From positions 1 to 64,000 of the forward strand of contig JACRCQ010000002.1 of NCBI GenBank assembly GCA_016218915.1: a DNA stretch of 64,000 nucleotides. The letters are read 5' to 3'. The translations under genes were made by a program, and so were the position numbers. The stretch's first letter is position 1. Every line of letters starts with the position of its first letter. This DNA comes from Deltaproteobacteria bacterium. GTDB taxonomy: Bacteria; Myxococcota_A; Polyangia; Polyangiales; Polyangiaceae. Shown here piece after piece: positions 50,940 to 63,880 of this stretch. The notes under the pieces are model-generated. The model saw only the letters and a list, made by a program, of their open reading frames with translations. It was not told where the DNA came from and made no database searches.

Positions 50940-51913
50940 TGGGCTCCTCGATGATGAGCTTCTTGCGTCGATTCCTTGCTTTTACCGCGCTCTTCATTCT
51001 GGTTTGCGCGCCTGCTCTCCACGCTGACGACGCGGCCGAGGCCAAGCGCCGGTTCACCGAGGGCACCAAGGCCCTCGAAGCCGGACGCTACCGCGAAGCT
51101 GCGTTGCACTTCGAAGCCGCGTCGCGCTTGCGCCCGCATCCCTTTGCGTCGTTCACAGCCGCAACGACCTGGGACAAGGCCGAAGACCCTGCGCGCGCTG
51201 CGGACAACTTCTCTCGCGCCGTCGATCTCCCCGGGCTGTCCCCCAAGGATCTCAAGGTCGCCAAAGAGCGTCTCGCGTCGCTGGAGGAATCGCTCGGCAC
51301 TGCGTCGATCTCAGGCCCTTCTTCTGTGACCGTCCAGTTCGAAGGCTCCACCGAAACCAATCCACCGGCCAAGCTGCACAGCACGCCGGGCATCCACACC
51401 CTGCTGATCGTGCGAGGCGACAAGGTCGAGCGACGCGACGTGATCCTCAAGGTGGGCAAGACGGTGGAGGTCGACGTTTCGCAGGAGAGCGCGGCCCCAC
51501 CCCCAACGGCTTCTGCTCCAGCGCCGACAGCTTCGACAACCGCAACGGCGCCCCCAACGGAGCCATCCTCCGAGCCGCCGTCCAAAGGACCCAGCACACG
51601 CAAGCTCGTTGGCTACGGGATGGCTGGGCTCGGCGTGGTCTCCGCGGGCGTGGCAGTGGCTCTTGGATTCAAGACCCTCTCTGCGCGCGACTCGTATGTG
51701 GCGAACCCGACCCGTGACGGCTACGACTCTGCGACTTCGGATCGCATGTGGACCAACGTGGCCTGGGGCGGCGCGCTCGTGCTCGGCGGAGTCGGGGCAG
51801 CGCTCATCTTCTGGCCCGAGGGCAAGAAGGAGGACAAGGATAGCGGCGAGGAGAAGGCCAGCATCAGGCTCGCGCCTGCTCCAGGTGGCATCCAGATCGG
51901 GGGGACGTTCTGA
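50939..51913 (+). CDS. TPR-like secreted protein of the kinase operon
   Basis: A protein of 324 aa from ATG 50939 (one-base overlap with the kinase stop; in-frame ATGs at 50951 and 50954 are alternatives). Signal peptide FLAFTALFILVCAPALHADD; then a TPR pair (EAKRRFTEGTKALEAGRYRE, AALHFEAASRLRPHPFASFT), a PEGA-like part (KLHSTPGIHTLLIVRGDKVE), a Pro/Thr linker and two hydrophobic segments (YGMAGLGVVSAGVAVALGFK, NVAWGGALVLGGVGAALIFW). The plan is the same as the protein at 21391, so the two are paralogues attached to different kinases. Confidence 0.82.
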   Translation: MGSSMMSFLRRFLAFTALFILVCAPALHADDAAEAKRRFTEGTKALEAGRYREAALHFEAASRLRPHPFASFTAATTWDKAEDPARAADNFSRAVDLPGLSPKDLKVAKERLASLEESLGTASISGPSSVTVQFEGSTETNPPAKLHSTPGIHTLLIVRGDKVERRDVILKVGKTVEVDVSQESAAPPPTASAPAPTASTTATAPPTEPSSEPPSKGPSTRKLVGYGMAGLGVVSAGVAVALGFKTLSARDSYVANPTRDGYDSATSDRMWTNVAWGGALVLGGVGAALIFWPEGKKEDKDSGEEKASIRLAPAPGGIQIGGTF

Positions 51914-53496
51914 TGCGACGATCGCTCATGCGCTCCACACCGATCGCGCTGGCCGTGGGTGCAGCTCTCTGCGCTGCGGGATGCTTCGTCACCATCGACG
52001 AGTCGTTGCTCGATCAGCCACCTGCACCGACAGAAGACGCGCAGAGCGAAGCCGCGGTCGAGGGCGGCGGCGATGCAACCGATGCGGACACCGGCGCCAA
52101 GCCGGATGGCGATGCGGGTGTCCCGGAGGTCAAGACGGACGGGGACGCGCAGCCTGACGTGGTCAGCGAAGACGGCAAGACCGACACAGGCGACGCACCG
52201 CTGGACACCAAGGACGGCGAGGCTTCCACGGTGGACGGGGACGCGGGCGGGGACGAGAACGATGACGGCTCCGCGGTCGACGCAGAGGCAGGTGGCGATG
52301 CGGACGCGGCCACGGAAGCCGCGACCGATGCGCCGGTGGACGGTCCCAAGACCGACAGCGGGCTGGTGGTGTGCTCGACGGACGCGGACTGTCCGCCCGT
52401 GGCCTGCAAGTGGCGCAAGTGCACCGCAGGACAGTGCGTGGACAAGGGTCCGCTCTCCGAGTCCGTGGGCTTCTTCGACCTGCCCGCAGGCGAAACGCTG
52501 ATCTGCAACCAGGCCTACAATCGCTCGTGCGTGGTTGCGGTCGGCTCCTACGTCGTAGCGCTGACCCAGGGCGGGATGCGGGTGTTCAACACGCGCAACC
52601 CGATGGTGGTCACGCAGGAGACGGTTGCTGCAGCCGTGCCTGCGGGCTCGAACTACCTGGTGCGCAGCGGCCAGCGCGTTTGGACAGCAGCCTCTTCGGG
52701 CCCCAACGTCACGCTCAGCTGGATCGATCTTCCGCTGGATGGCACGAGCCCTGTGCCGCCGATGCACCAGACGAACGTGTATCTGGGAGGACCCCTGACC
52801 GCAGCGTACGGATCGCCCAACGACACGATCTTCCTGCAGACGCCCCAGACTGGGTTCCCCGCGTTTGCGCGATTCGGGCCAGGGCTCCCCACCTATCTGG
52901 ACGTGTTCGTGGCTTCCGGCACAGCAGAGCTCACGTCCGTGGCCTCCTCGGCGGATCGCATCCTGCTCCACGCGGTCAGCCCGAGCAGCCCGTACCAGCA
53001 CTCCTTCAGCCTGCAGGCCAATGCGGCCTCTTCGCTCAGCTCCAACAGCGGCACCGTCGACATCTCCTCGTTTTCGTCGAGCGATCCCACGCGAGGCTAC
53101 TTTGCCTCGAACCGAAAGGGATCCGCTGCGTGGCTGATCGGCTCGTTCGACGGAGCGAGCTGGAAGGACGTGCGCGCGCTGTGGCTCGCAGAGACAGGCG
53201 CGGCCACGGTCACGCCGGTCGAGCTTGCGATCGAGACGTTCTCCGCGCAGCAGCTGACGTCGCCGATCGGGCCGGTGTCGTTCATCGACGAGAACACGAT
53301 TGCCGGGGCCGTGGTGAGCGCTGCGCTTCAAACGGTCGCGCTCGACATCGTGGGACGCACGGGTCCGAAGGTGGCCAAGCGCATCGCGATGGCGACCTTG
53401 CCGTTCAACAACCTCACCGTGGCAGGCGACAACGGCTACGCGTACGTGGTTCGAGACACGTCCGTGCACATCTTCGCGCCCTCCTGCAATCCGTAG
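51913..53496 (+). CDS. large lipoprotein of the kinase operon
   Basis: A protein of 527 aa starting TGATG over the previous stop. The lipobox is ALAVGAALCAAGC (Cys at about 24). About 130 residues of Asp/Ala/Gly/Thr-rich spacer follow, and then a Cys cluster (VVCSTDADCPPVACKWRKC) opens a folded domain. The remainder looks like a beta-propeller (LPAGETLICNQAYNRSCVVA, VGSYVVALTQGGMRVFNTRN, VKVAKRIAMATL-like blades). It is the third gene of a kinase-TPR-lipoprotein set and may be the surface sensor for the kinase; that is inference from gene order. Its end borders the second dispersed-repeat block. Confidence 0.78.
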   Translation: MRRSLMRSTPIALAVGAALCAAGCFVTIDESLLDQPPAPTEDAQSEAAVEGGGDATDADTGAKPDGDAGVPEVKTDGDAQPDVVSEDGKTDTGDAPLDTKDGEASTVDGDAGGDENDDGSAVDAEAGGDADAATEAATDAPVDGPKTDSGLVVCSTDADCPPVACKWRKCTAGQCVDKGPLSESVGFFDLPAGETLICNQAYNRSCVVAVGSYVVALTQGGMRVFNTRNPMVVTQETVAAAVPAGSNYLVRSGQRVWTAASSGPNVTLSWIDLPLDGTSPVPPMHQTNVYLGGPLTAAYGSPNDTIFLQTPQTGFPAFARFGPGLPTYLDVFVASGTAELTSVASSADRILLHAVSPSSPYQHSFSLQANAASSLSSNSGTVDISSFSSSDPTRGYFASNRKGSAAWLIGSFDGASWKDVRALWLAETGAATVTPVELAIETFSAQQLTSPIGPVSFIDENTIAGAVVSAALQTVALDIVGRTGPKVAKRIAMATLPFNNLTVAGDNGYAYVVRDTSVHIFAPSCNP

Positions 53497-53544
53497 TGGA
53501 GCCGCGAGCGTAAGCGAGCGGGTCGTAACGCGCGAGACCGACCC

Positions 53545-53578
53545 GCTCCCTGACGGTCGCTGAGCATTGGTCTCATCC
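53545..53578 (+). repeat. 34 bp dispersed repeat arm, copy 2
   Basis: This segment (GCTCCCTGACGGTCGCTGAG, then CATTGGTCTCATCC) matches 6995-7028 on the opposite strand at 33 of 34 positions. It is also inverted relative to the related ACCAATGCTCGGTGACGGTC at 53827-53846, so it forms the left arm of a large inverted structure spanning about 53545-53854. Confidence 0.85.
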
Positions 53579-53712
53579 TGGAATTCCCGATGGATTTCCA
53601 TTGGATGCTTTCCCACTCAAGCGTTTCGAGTGAGCTGATGGACCCCGTGGAAACAACCCTGCGCGGCAGAGGACCTCCCTCATCCCCGCGCTGGCCGCAG
53701 GGTTTCAGCGAA

Positions 53713-53735
53713 CCCTTCTCCCGCAGGGAGAAGGG
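53713..53735. repeat. perfect hairpin at the centre of the second repeat block
   Basis: Arms CCCTTCTCCC and GGGAGAAGGG surround a three-base loop (GCA). The hairpin is at the centre of a wider inverted arrangement: CCCTCATCCCCGC at 53677-53689 is complementary to GCGGGGATGAGGG at 53760-53772, and the outer arms are at 53545-53578 and 53827-53846. No T-run follows on either strand. Confidence 0.85.
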
Positions 53736-53854
53736 CGCGCGATGCTGATCGCGGCACGTGCGGGGATGAGGGAAGTACAGTCCGCGCCGCAGAGTCCACC
53801 GTGAGGCACGGTTTTCCGAAGATGGAACCAATGCTCGGTGACGGTCGCGGCTCC
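53733..53854 (-). repeat. 122 bp dispersed repeat, copy 2
   Basis: The reverse complement of this segment matches 6026-6147 with five mismatches in 122 bases and no gaps (hand alignment, about 96% identity). The repeat ends eight bases before the stop codon of dnaE. The 365 bp junction 53497-53861 contains nothing else that looks like a gene. Confidence 0.9.
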
Positions 53855-53861
53855 GTGCGCT

Positions 53862-57482
<3,621 letters not shown>

Positions 57483-57590
57483 GGGCAGAGCCCTACCCAG
57501 GCGGGGAGCAGGAGTAAACCAGGCAGCGCAACCTGGCACATTTTGGGGTGGATCCGGGCACGTTTGGGCTGAGGGAAGGCTGGTTTGTGA

Positions 57591-57618
57591 GGCTTCAGGC
57601 CTCGGGCTTCAGGCTTCA
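57591..57618. repeat. four tandem heptamers (GGCTTCA type)
   Basis: Four heptads in phase, GGCTTCA, GGCCTCG, GGCTTCA, GGCTTCA, lie in the divergent spacer between dnaE and the Cys-rich lipoprotein gene. The second unit differs at two positions. The unit differs in sequence from the other heptamer arrays in this window. Confidence 0.8.
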
Positions 57619-57687
57619 GCAGGCGCGGGAGCAGGCGACGGCTGGTCGAGCGCGAGGCGCGGGCGTATCGTGACGACCTTTCCTGCC

Positions 57688-58416
57688 ATGTACCTTGATC
57701 GCTGCGAATTCCTCGCCCTCACCGCGCTGATCGCTGGCTGTGCTCCATCCACGGCCCAGGGACGCGAGCCGAGCCGCGGAGCTGGGGCTCCGGGCGAATC
57801 GCCCGTGCCTATCTCCACGCCGGCTGCCGCAGCTTCCTACCCTGCGCCTGCGCCGCCTGCCTCGTCGGCGCCGCAGCAACCACCGGGTCTGCCTCCGCGT
57901 GCTGCGCCTTCTGCCGGACAGCCTTCCTTGCCTGCTACGGACCAATTCTACGACCGCGTGGTCCATGCCAACGAGTGCGTCCCGTGCGAGTGGGACATCG
58001 TCTCGGATCCAGCGACCAAGATCCAGGGACCGGCCCGCGAGTGCTTCCGATTCCCGCTGCCATCGCCGGAGTGCGAGGGTGTGGAGCCGATGTGCCACGA
58101 GATGGTCAGTCCGCTGACCGTCGACGCAGCAAAGCGCGCGATCGAGTGCCTGCGCTCAAGACCCGCGCAGCCGCCGTGCGAGTTCCAGCGTGTGCACAAG
58201 TGCGTGGATCGCGCCATCCGAAAGGCCGTGATGCGCCCGGACACCGTGGAGGCGTGCACGCAGATCGTGGAGCACTGTCGGCAGAAGTCCATGCCTTTGT
58301 CGGTGCCGGACTGCCGCGCGTATCTGTCGTCGATGCGCTACTGCGAATACCTGGATGCAGCGCTGTCGTGCTTGCCGGACCGGTGCTCGCTACGCGCTTG
58401 TCTCGGGATTGAGTAG
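57688..58416 (+). CDS. Cys-rich lipoprotein
   Basis: A protein of 242 aa from ATG 57688. The lipobox is LALTALIAGC (Cys at about 17), followed by an Ala/Pro/Ser-rich spacer of about 75 residues. The folded part has at least fourteen Cys in a spaced array (NECVPCEWDIVSDP, ARECFRFPLPSPECEGVEPM, CEFQRVHKCVDRAI, ACTQIVEHCRQ, DCRAYLSSMRYCEY, CLPDRCSLRACLG), suggesting a compact disulfide-rich domain. No family is recognised. It converges with another Cys-rich lipoprotein gene 15 bp away. Confidence 0.78.
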   Translation: MYLDRCEFLALTALIAGCAPSTAQGREPSRGAGAPGESPVPISTPAAAASYPAPAPPASSAPQQPPGLPPRAAPSAGQPSLPATDQFYDRVVHANECVPCEWDIVSDPATKIQGPARECFRFPLPSPECEGVEPMCHEMVSPLTVDAAKRAIECLRSRPAQPPCEFQRVHKCVDRAIRKAVMRPDTVEACTQIVEHCRQKSMPLSVPDCRAYLSSMRYCEYLDAALSCLPDRCSLRACLGIE

Positions 58417-58431
58417 GAAAGGCACTGCGGT

Positions 58432-58998
58432 TTAGTGCCGCGGCCCAGTCACATGACGAGGATGCAGCGGATAGCATTCGTTGCTGGAGTCCGCGCAGTC
58501 GAGCGGCCAGCCGTACTTTGCCATCTCCTTCGGATTGTCTGCACCTGCGCAGTCCGTGCGGCTCGTGCAACGAAGAAGGCATCTGCCAGCCCGGCACCGG
58601 TAGGGGTAGCAGTTGACGTCCCCGCGTGAGGTGCGGAGCTCGGCGCGTCCTGTGCAATAGCCGCGCGCATGCTCTGGCGTGAGCTCCTTGGGGGTCGGCT
58701 CCGGCGCGAATCCGACGTCAGGCTCAGACGGCGCTTCGGGGAGCGCCGCTTCGGAGGCGGATGGAGCCGGCACCTGGACGGCCGCATCCATGGTGGGGAC
58801 CGGAGGAGGCTCCGACGGAGCAGCGCTGGAGGAGACAGCGGCTGATTCCGCCGCGCGAGCTGCAATTGGCGGCGTTCCGGGCTCGGCGTGGCCGCTTGCG
58901 CAGCCGTAGGCAACGATTGAGGCTAAGGGCACAACCCACCCCAAAAAAGCACCGCGTCTTGGCAGGGACAAGCTCTTCCGGGCTGGGCGTGGATCCAC
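58432..58998 (-). CDS. Cys-rich lipoprotein
   Basis: About 188 aa with a GTG start at 58998 (start uncertain; GGGGAG is too close to it, and a TTG about nine codons in is an alternative). The signal FLGWVVPLASIVAYGC has the Cys at about 33. A Pro/Ser/Ala-rich spacer follows, then a Cys-rich end: RGYCTGRAELRTSRGDVNCY, PYRCRAGRCLLRCTSRTDCA, DCADSSNECYP. The Cys pattern differs from that of the neighbour at 57688, so they are analogous rather than clear duplicates. Confidence 0.65.
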   Translation of the reverse strand: MDPRPARKSLSLPRRGAFLGWVVPLASIVAYGCASGHAEPGTPPIAARAAESAAVSSSAAPSEPPPVPTMDAAVQVPAPSASEAALPEAPSEPDVGFAPEPTPKELTPEHARGYCTGRAELRTSRGDVNCYPYRCRAGRCLLRCTSRTDCAGADNPKEMAKYGWPLDCADSSNECYPLHPRHVTGPRH

Positions 58999-59137
58999 CT
59001 CCCCATGCTATGAGACTCTTGCCCGCATCGACAAGCCGCATCGGATCACCCGCCTGCGCGGCCCGGGCGACAACGGATTTGACACAGGGGCGGCCCGCGT
59101 GGAGGCTTGGCGTGAACCACGTTGACGGAGCCCTCGG

Positions 59138-60202
59138 ATGACCACGAAACGCGAAGCCTGGCTTTCGATCCTCCCCAAAGATCCACGCCCTTGGCTCCTG
59201 TCGAGCGACGAGCCCTCCGCTCGCTTCGTCACTATGACCGCTGTTCTCGGGATGTCCGAGGATGACGCAGACGTGCGCAACGCACGCAAAGCAGTAGTCG
59301 CTGATCCGGCCGTCCGCGCGCTCGTGGACCGCCTTCCAGGCTGGGAGTCGGGCTTCACCTTCTCAGGCCACAACTCGCCCGGGTTCCCACCGAATCTCCT
59401 TCGCCTTCTTCACGGTCTGGGCGTGCGCCCCGGGGACTTCACGGCGATCGAGCGGTTGCTCGATCGGATGGCGCTGCATCAGGCCGACGATGGGCGCTAC
59501 CTGACGCCTGGCGGTGCCACGGGCAAGAAAGACGGCGCTGCGACGTGGGCATCCCTCCCCTGCGACCACTTCGCGATCCTCGAAGTCCTGCTCCTGTTCG
59601 GGCGCAGAGCGGCTCCCGGAATCCAGAGGGGTCTGGCCAGAGTGCGCGATACTCTTGACGACACGACCCAGGGCATTGCCTGGCGCTGCATTCCCGACCC
59701 GGTCGCCAGGTGGCGTGGCCCAGGCCGCAAGAACGACGCCTGCCTCCAGGTCACGGTGGAGGCTCTACGGCTCTTTTCGCTCGTGCCTGGCCCGGACCGG
59801 CCCAAGAGGATTGGCGAAGCTGCTCGGACCTTGCTGCGTGCCTGGCGATGTCGAGCCGAAGAAAAGCCGTACATGTTCGGCCACGGCAGGCGCTTCGTGG
59901 CAGGAAAATGGCCGCCGACCTGGTACGACGCATCGGCAGTGCTCGAAGCCGTGGCTCCCTTTCCATCGGTCTGGAAGGGCAAGGCAGCTTCCGCCGAGGA
60001 CCGCGACAGCGTCGCTGAGATCGCGCGCGGTCTCGCGTCCACGGTCAGGCCTGACGGCGGGGTCATCCCCCAGTCTTGCTACAAGGGATTCGAGTCCTAC
60101 TCCTTTGGCCAGAAGAAGCTCCCATCCCCTTGGGCCACGGCTCGACTGTGCGGATTCCTTCGCGCGTTTTCGCCGATCCTCGTCGACCCGAGCCATCCGT
60201 AG
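59138..60202 (+). CDS. alpha-helical hypothetical protein, possible alpha/alpha-toroid
   Basis: A protein of 354 aa. No signal peptide is present. Repeated helical pairs with aromatic and Gly turns (RFVTMTAVLGMSEDDADVRN, LVDRLPGWESGFTFSGHNSP, GFPPNLLRLLHGLGV, CDHFAILEVLLLFGRRAAPG, PTWYDASAVLEAVAPFP, PSPWATARLCGFLRAF) suggest an alpha/alpha-toroid like prenyltransferases or terpene cyclases, but no catalytic DxDD or zinc site is visible. Proteins with the same SGHNSP-type block occur in several phyla without a known function. I give it no enzyme name. It converges with the histidine kinase gene. Confidence 0.75.
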   Translation: MTTKREAWLSILPKDPRPWLLSSDEPSARFVTMTAVLGMSEDDADVRNARKAVVADPAVRALVDRLPGWESGFTFSGHNSPGFPPNLLRLLHGLGVRPGDFTAIERLLDRMALHQADDGRYLTPGGATGKKDGAATWASLPCDHFAILEVLLLFGRRAAPGIQRGLARVRDTLDDTTQGIAWRCIPDPVARWRGPGRKNDACLQVTVEALRLFSLVPGPDRPKRIGEAARTLLRAWRCRAEEKPYMFGHGRRFVAGKWPPTWYDASAVLEAVAPFPSVWKGKAASAEDRDSVAEIARGLASTVRPDGGVIPQSCYKGFESYSFGQKKLPSPWATARLCGFLRAFSPILVDPSHP

Positions 60203-60226
60203 TGCTGCGTGCCGGAAAGGCGACGC

Positions 60227-63139
60227 TCAGTCCTCGTCGTCGAGCACTTTGCGCAGCTTCTGGGCCAGGCTTCGAGGCGTGTAGGGCTTGCCGATGAAGC
60301 GCAGGCCTTGATCGATCACGCCGTGGTGCACGATGACGTCTTCGGTGTAGCCGGAGGTGTACAGGATCTTCATCTCCGGGTGCAGGAGCGAGAGGCGATC
60401 CGCCAGCTCGCGTCCGTTCATGCCTGGCATCACCACGTCGGTCAGCAGCAGGTCAATGCGATCCTTGCGCCGCTCTGCGAGCATGAATGCCTCTCCACCG
60501 TTCTGGGCGGGCAATACGGTGTAGCCCAGACGCGAGAGGACCCGCTGCGCCAGGTCGCGCACGATCGACTCGTCCTCGACCAGCAGGATGGTCTCCGTGC
60601 CTGAAGGGAGCCCCTCGTACGCGCCCTCTCTGGACCACTTCTCGGCTTTCTCTGTGAGGCGCGGCAGGTAGATCCTGAACGTGGTGCCCTTGCCTACCTC
60701 GGAGTCGACCTCGATGAACCCTTCGGCTTGCTTCACGGCGCCATAGATCGTGGCGAGCCCGAGTCCGGTTCCTTTGCCCTTGGGCTTGGTCGTGAAGAAC
60801 GGCTCGAAGAGCCTGTCCCGCACCTCCTTGGTCATCCCGCAGCCGTTATCACGGACGGACAGCATTGCGTACTTGCCCGGAGCCACACCTGGATGGGATG
60901 CGCAGTACGGCTCGTCGAGGTCGACGTTGGCGGTCTCGATCAGCAACGCTCCGCCGTCTGGCATGGCGTCGCGCGCATTGACAGCGAGGTTGACGATGAC
61001 CTGCTCGAACTGCCCGGGGTCGAGACGGACCGACTCCAGGTCCTGGCTGGGAACGAATCGCAGGCTCACGTCTTCGCCGATGAGACGCGGGAGCATCTTC
61101 TGGAGGTTGCCGATCAGGTCGTTGAGGTTGAGGACCTTGGGCTCGATGAGCTGCTTGCGCGAGAAGGCGAGCAGCTGGTGGGTGAGCGTGGCCGCGCTCA
61201 GGGCAGACTTGTTCACCTCTCGCAACGTGACGGCGAGCGGGTCTGACGCCTCGAGGTCGAGCAGGGCGAGGTCGACGTTTCCGAGGATGCCTGTGAGCAG
61301 ATTGTTGAAGTCATGCGCGAGCCCGCCTGCCAGGCGACCGATCGCCTCCATCTTCATGGCCTGCTGCAGCTGCTCCTGCAGCTTGACCCGCTCTTCCTCC
61401 ATGCGCTTGCGTTCCGTGGTGTCCTTGACGGCGCCGAGGATGCCCACCGTGCGCCCCTGCTCGTCGAGCTCGGGCCTCGCATAGATCAGAATCCATCGCA
61501 GGGTGCCGCCGCGGACGTAGGACCGGCCTTCGGTCTCCACGGGCTGCTGATCCACGACGGCGCGCCGGAGCTCGGCCAGCAGCCGCGGATAGTCGTCGGG
61601 GTGGATGAACGACGCCCAGTCCTTCACGCTCGAGACTTGGCCGATGGATCGACCGGTGATCTCGCTGAAGCCCTTGGAAGCGTAATCCATGACGACTTCC
61701 CCGGCCGGGCTCACGGCGAGGTGGAAGAAGTAGTCGGACGCCAGCTCAGCGATCATCCGATTGAGGCGCTCGCTCTCCAGGAGCACCTTCTGCGCACGTC
61801 GTGTGTCGGTCACATCGCGCAGCGTAACCAGCGTGTGCAGCTCGCCGGCAAACTGGTAGGTCACCACGCGGCAGTCCATCACGAACGTGGTGCCGTCCCT
61901 TCGCATTGCGTGCACTTCGTAGGACTCCGGCGCAGGCAAGCCCGCGGCCCTCTTTGCGATGTAGTCCTGGACGACAGCACGGGACTCGGGCGCGATCAGC
62001 TCCAGAATCGGTCGGCCGAGGAGATCCTTGGGGCTGTCGTAGCCGAACATTGCCACATAGGCCGGATTGACGAACGCATGGATGCCGGCCTTCGATACGC
62101 CGATCGCATCCGAGGAGCTCTCGAGGATTCGCACGAGCGACGCCTCGCTGGCGCGCAGCGCATGCTGCGCTTGCATGATGTCCGTGATCTCCTGGGAGAT
62201 GACCTGCACGCCCGTGCACGTCCCTGCCGCGTCGATCATCGGCTGATACCAGGAGCGGAGCCACCGGTTGCCGGTAGGACGCGTGTACTCGGTGACGAAT
62301 TGCTCCGGCTGACGTTGCGCGATCACCCGTTGCATGCGCTCGTAGACCAGGGGCCCCTCAGGGCCGAATACCTCCAATGCGCTCTTGCCGATCGCTTCTC
62401 CCCTCGGCCAGCCGAGGACCTCCACCGACCTGCTGTTCTGAACCACGATCCTGCATTCAGCGTCGAACAGCGTGTTGATCGTGGGTGAGCACTCGAAGAG
62501 CCGCTGGTACCTCGCCTCGGACTCGCTCAGCGCGGCAACCGCGCGCCTGCGCTCGACGGCCACCGCTGCAACGCGAACCAGCGCCTCGATCGCGGCCTGG
62601 CGCAGCGCCCTACCGGACCTGCGTGTGATGATGGTCGCACCGCCGAGGACCTGCTCGTTCTTGACGAACCCGATGACATGGACGTCCCCGAGGCCGAGCA
62701 GGTCTACGAGCTTCTCGCAGGTCTCAGGCGGAAGGATGTGTCCGGCGAGCTCGACGACGCCTCCGTCAACCCGCACGAGGCGACCGAGCCGCATGGACGC
62801 TTTGATGGCCGGCGGGAACTCAAGATCGACGTCGACCGGCTCGCCGCCGATGAGCGCGATGACGTTCCGGGCAGAGGCTCCCAGCCCGAGAAGGAACGGC
62901 GGTCTGGGCTTTCCGCTGGCCGGCTCGTGGGTGCGAACGCTGATGAGAGCGTCGTCGCCGATGATCCGCTGCAGCCCGGTGCCCACGAGCCTGCAGATCT
63001 CGTCCTCTGCAACCGCTTCCAGCAGTGCGCCGGCTACGTCTGCGATCAGCTCCAGGTCCCGCGCTGCCGCGCCCAGGTCTGATGGGCCGCTCTCGTCACC
63101 CGGGGCTTCGAGTCCGCTGTCGCCTACCAACTCTTTCAT
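60227..63139 (-). CDS. hybrid histidine kinase with PAS domains and C-terminal receiver
   Basis: A protein of 970 aa. Residues 1-200 are an unassigned sensor-like region (GAF-like pattern). Three PAS domains follow: YQRLFECSPTINTLFDAECR, LVRILESSSDAIGVSKAGIH and LNRMIAELASDYFFHLAVSP; the third has its PAC segment RWILIYARPELDEQGRT. The H-box is GGLAHDFNNLLTGILGNVDL; the ATPase has VIVNLAVNARDAMPDGG, VRDNGCGM and GTGLGLATIYGAVKQAE. A receiver domain with Asp in LLLTDVVMPGMNGREL ends it. No membrane segment is seen, so it is cytoplasmic. The receiver is probably the phosphotransfer outlet; no partner is adjacent. Confidence 0.93.
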   Translation of the reverse strand: MKELVGDSGLEAPGDESGPSDLGAAARDLELIADVAGALLEAVAEDEICRLVGTGLQRIIGDDALISVRTHEPASGKPRPPFLLGLGASARNVIALIGGEPVDVDLEFPPAIKASMRLGRLVRVDGGVVELAGHILPPETCEKLVDLLGLGDVHVIGFVKNEQVLGGATIITRRSGRALRQAAIEALVRVAAVAVERRRAVAALSESEARYQRLFECSPTINTLFDAECRIVVQNSRSVEVLGWPRGEAIGKSALEVFGPEGPLVYERMQRVIAQRQPEQFVTEYTRPTGNRWLRSWYQPMIDAAGTCTGVQVISQEITDIMQAQHALRASEASLVRILESSSDAIGVSKAGIHAFVNPAYVAMFGYDSPKDLLGRPILELIAPESRAVVQDYIAKRAAGLPAPESYEVHAMRRDGTTFVMDCRVVTYQFAGELHTLVTLRDVTDTRRAQKVLLESERLNRMIAELASDYFFHLAVSPAGEVVMDYASKGFSEITGRSIGQVSSVKDWASFIHPDDYPRLLAELRRAVVDQQPVETEGRSYVRGGTLRWILIYARPELDEQGRTVGILGAVKDTTERKRMEEERVKLQEQLQQAMKMEAIGRLAGGLAHDFNNLLTGILGNVDLALLDLEASDPLAVTLREVNKSALSAATLTHQLLAFSRKQLIEPKVLNLNDLIGNLQKMLPRLIGEDVSLRFVPSQDLESVRLDPGQFEQVIVNLAVNARDAMPDGGALLIETANVDLDEPYCASHPGVAPGKYAMLSVRDNGCGMTKEVRDRLFEPFFTTKPKGKGTGLGLATIYGAVKQAEGFIEVDSEVGKGTTFRIYLPRLTEKAEKWSREGAYEGLPSGTETILLVEDESIVRDLAQRVLSRLGYTVLPAQNGGEAFMLAERRKDRIDLLLTDVVMPGMNGRELADRLSLLHPEMKILYTSGYTEDVIVHHGVIDQGLRFIGKPYTPRSLAQKLRKVLDDED

Positions 63140-63253
63140 CGGCGGATATTGCTACCTTTGGCGTCAGAGGTCCACTGTCATGTCCCGCTCGATCTGTCCA
63201 ACCGACTCCATCGTCTCGCGATGGCCTGTTGAGCGATTGTCGGGTGCGCTCGC

Positions 63254-63775
63254 TCAGCCTCGCCTCACCCACTCCCTCGCCAGAATCCCGAACACCCACT
63301 CGTTCACGGGCTCGCCGCGAATCAGGTAGTGCTCCCGCAGCAGCCCTTCCCGCTCGAATCCCAGCTTCTCGAGCACACGGCACGACGCCGCGTTGTGCTC
63401 GTGCACGTACGCGATCACCCTTCGCAGCGCAGTCTGCTCGAACACCCGATCGAGCAGCATCCGTACGGCCTGTGTGGCGATCCCTCTGCCTTGCATGGAT
63501 CCAGCCACGCCGTAGGACACCTCTGCCACGCGCATCATCAGGTTTACCTCTTTGAGCGCCACCGAACCGGCCACCACGCCCTCGGACAGGATGATCCACC
63601 GGTACGTCACCCCTTCTTGCAGGTCCGACAGATCGCAGCTGCACGAACCGAGGTGCTCGCGCGCCCCTTCGATCGACATCGCACGAAGGGGATTGAAGCG
63701 CATCATCTCGGTCTCGCTACGCCACCCGAGGAAGGCTTCCGCGTGATCAGCCGTGGCAGCTACCAGGTCAACCAT
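63254..63775 (-). CDS. GNAT-family N-acetyltransferase (RimJ/RimL-like)
   Basis: A protein of 173 aa from ATG 63775. An upstream in-frame start at 63925 would overlap the divergent lipoprotein gene and adds a sequence without similarity. GNAT landmarks: WIILSEGVVAGSVALKEVNL, the acetyl-CoA loop SMQGRGIATQAVRMLLDRVF and VIAYVHEHNAASCRVLEKLG FEREGLLREHY. It is closest in pattern to RimJ/RimL proteins that acetylate protein N-termini, though the substrate is unknown. It lies 114 bp upstream of the histidine kinase gene on the same strand. Confidence 0.88.
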   Translation of the reverse strand: MVDLVAATADHAEAFLGWRSETEMMRFNPLRAMSIEGAREHLGSCSCDLSDLQEGVTYRWIILSEGVVAGSVALKEVNLMMRVAEVSYGVAGSMQGRGIATQAVRMLLDRVFEQTALRRVIAYVHEHNAASCRVLEKLGFEREGLLREHYLIRGEPVNEWVFGILAREWVRRG

Positions 63776-63880
63776 GCCGCCACTGCACCATGAATCCGCG
63801 TTGCGAGGCAAGGCCCGCTTGCTGCGCTCCGTGCCTTGGACCCGCAGACCGTGGTCAGCTACACTTGCCCCAATCCGCCC

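Noticed and set aside
53713..53735. Rho-independent terminator in the second repeat block
   Set aside because: The hairpin is perfect but has no T-run on either side; it belongs to the dispersed inverted element.
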